Assembly: GCF_023721755.1 (NCBI RefSeq)
Contig: NZ_JAMDLH010000009.1
Location: 62,001 to 126,000, forward strand
Source: Pleomorphomonas sp. NRK KF1
GTDB lineage: Bacteria; Pseudomonadota; Alphaproteobacteria; Rhizobiales; Pleomorphomonadaceae
Reading direction: 5' to 3'
DNA length: 64,000 nucleotides
Both the position numbers and the translations under genes were made by a program. The notes under the pieces were generated by a model, which was not told where the DNA came from, ran no database searches, and worked only from the letters and a program-made list of their open reading frames with translations. This document shows positions 63,116 through 64,000 of this stretch, in pieces (position 1 is the stretch's first letter; each line of letters starts with the position of its first letter).

Positions 63116-64000
63116 GTGTTGCGTAACTGTGAGTTCAGAGCCGCGCTGGAGCGCTCGTTTGATCACCTCGTGCACAGCTCGGTGGTCGACGATCCGGTCG
63201 AGGTCGACAGGCACAGAGGATTCATCGGCTCCCATCTGGTCAGCGGCTTCTCCGCCTTTGGCCTCATTCCGCCGGCACTCGCCGTCGACCCGTCCTCGGC
63301 CGGCTTCACGGCGACGGCCCTTTCCATTCTCGGGCTCGAGATTCTCGTCGCCCTATTCGTCTCCCGCACAGGCCGATTGGCTCTGGGCTACCTTCTGTCC
63401 GCCTCCATTCTGACCAGTCTGGCCGTCTGGGTTGCGCTCCATACCGGCGGCCTGGCCTCGTTCGCCGTGGTCTGGTTCGCCATCGCGCCCATCGAAGCGG
63501 CCCTCTCCGGCCGGCGGTCGACCGTCGCCGGCGCTGCGCTGATCAGTGGCGCGGGCTTCCTGCTCACGGCCGTTCTCACCCTCACCGGTGACGCCAGCCG
63601 TGCCTTCACCTTCGCCGGTGACGGCACGACCATGAACTTCCTCGCCTGCGTGGTTGCCCTCGGTTACGCCTCCGGCGTCGCCATCGGCATCGAGCGGCGC
63701 GAGCGGGCGACCTCGCTCTCCATCGCCCGTCAGGAGCAGCGCTATCGCCTGCTTGCCGAGGCGATGAGCGACCTCGTCACCTGCCACAATCCGTCCGGCG
63801 ACGTGACCTTCGTATCGCCTGCCGCCATGCGCCTGCTGTCGGTGCGGCCAGCCGATCTGACCGCCGACGGCCTGTTCCGGCGCGTCCATATCGGCGACCG
63901 GCCGGCCTATCTTTCGGCCATCTCGGTGGCGCTTCACCAGGGCGCGGCGCGCGTGGAGTATCGTCTGCGCTGCGGCGACGAGATCGACTCCGAGGGCTGG
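63116..64000 (+). CDS. DivJ-like membrane sensor kinase, N-terminal part
   Basis: Truncated by the window end; 295 residues visible. It begins with a short helix (EFRAALERSFDHLVH), followed by about six membrane helices (about 45-200; SFAVVWFAIAPIEAALSGRR) and the start of a PAS domain (RYRLLAEAMSDLVTCHNPSGDVTFVSPAAMRLL). This layout and the membrane motif match DivJ-type kinases of Rhizobiales; the HisKA part would lie beyond 64000. The start is uncertain: GTG 63116, TTG 63119 (better spaced from GGGGA) or GTG 63089. Confidence 0.7.
   Translation, partial: MLRNCEFRAALERSFDHLVHSSVVDDPVEVDRHRGFIGSHLVSGFSAFGLIPPALAVDPSSAGFTATALSILGLEILVALFVSRTGRLALGYLLSASILTSLAVWVALHTGGLASFAVVWFAIAPIEAALSGRRSTVAGAALISGAGFLLTAVLTLTGDASRAFTFAGDGTTMNFLACVVALGYASGVAIGIERRERATSLSIARQEQRYRLLAEAMSDLVTCHNPSGDVTFVSPAAMRLLSVRPADLTADGLFRRVHIGDRPAYLSAISVALHQGAARVEYRLRCGDEIDSEGW

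Overview
The window looks like a G+C-rich chromosomal segment from an alphaproteobacterium of the order Hyphomicrobiales (Rhizobiales). The evidence is a fused anthranilate synthase TrpE(G) behind a Trp-rich leader peptide, a ccmIEFH (cycHJKL) cytochrome c maturation operon next to a DegP-type protease, a FeuPQ-like two-component pair, a MucR/Ros regulator, PleC- and DivJ-like cell-cycle kinases, and GANTC (CcrM-type) site clusters. The genus cannot be told from the sequence alone. No rRNA, tRNA, CRISPR array, insertion sequence or prophage was recognised.

Layout. 0-8 kb: cvpA and radA (candidate SOS box), a 27-residue membrane peptide gene with its own terminator, a CBS-domain protein, a rhomboid-fold protein that seems to lack the catalytic dyad, a PAS protein, a double PilZ protein and a periplasmic transglutaminase-like cysteine protease. 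8-24 kb: a reductive pyrimidine-degradation island. PreT/PreA reduce uracil or thymine, dihydropyrimidinase opens the ring, a carbamoyl amidase releases beta-alanine, an omega-aminotransferase removes the amine, and an NMT1/THI5-type ABC importer probably brings in the substrate. A RutR-type TetR regulator and an XRE-cupin regulator lie inside the island. Two near-matches to the RutR operator lie before rutR and before the amidase-GNAT-hydantoinase-ABC operon. A HigBA-type toxin-antitoxin pair sits between the two regulators.

24-48 kb: a conserved housekeeping block with a candidate small RNA, trpE(G) with trpL attenuator, pepN, a PleC-like histidine kinase, glnE, a two-component system, degP, ccmHFEI, an unknown helical protein, a glycine-zipper lipoprotein, feuQ, feuP and a FeuN/PepSY-like periplasmic protein. 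48.6-50.6 kb: about 2 kb with no convincing gene, unusual here, holding ten GANTC sites in 350 bp. 50.6-64 kb: a WYL regulator, YitT-type membrane protein, Mop/TOBE protein, YcgN-type cysteine-cluster protein, class A penicillin-binding protein with a DUF1214/DUF1254 pair, a TetR-controlled DUF6544-type gene, a DUF2336 protein, MucR, SufE, a DUF5330 protein, and the start of a DivJ-like kinase cut by the window end.

The leads I find most interesting are two noncoding GANTC clusters (upstream of the PleC-like kinase and in the 2-kb gene-free stretch) that share an identical 13-mer, the RutR-type sites tying the pyrimidine genes into one regulon, the apparent rhomboid pseudoprotease, and the 27-residue membrane peptide.
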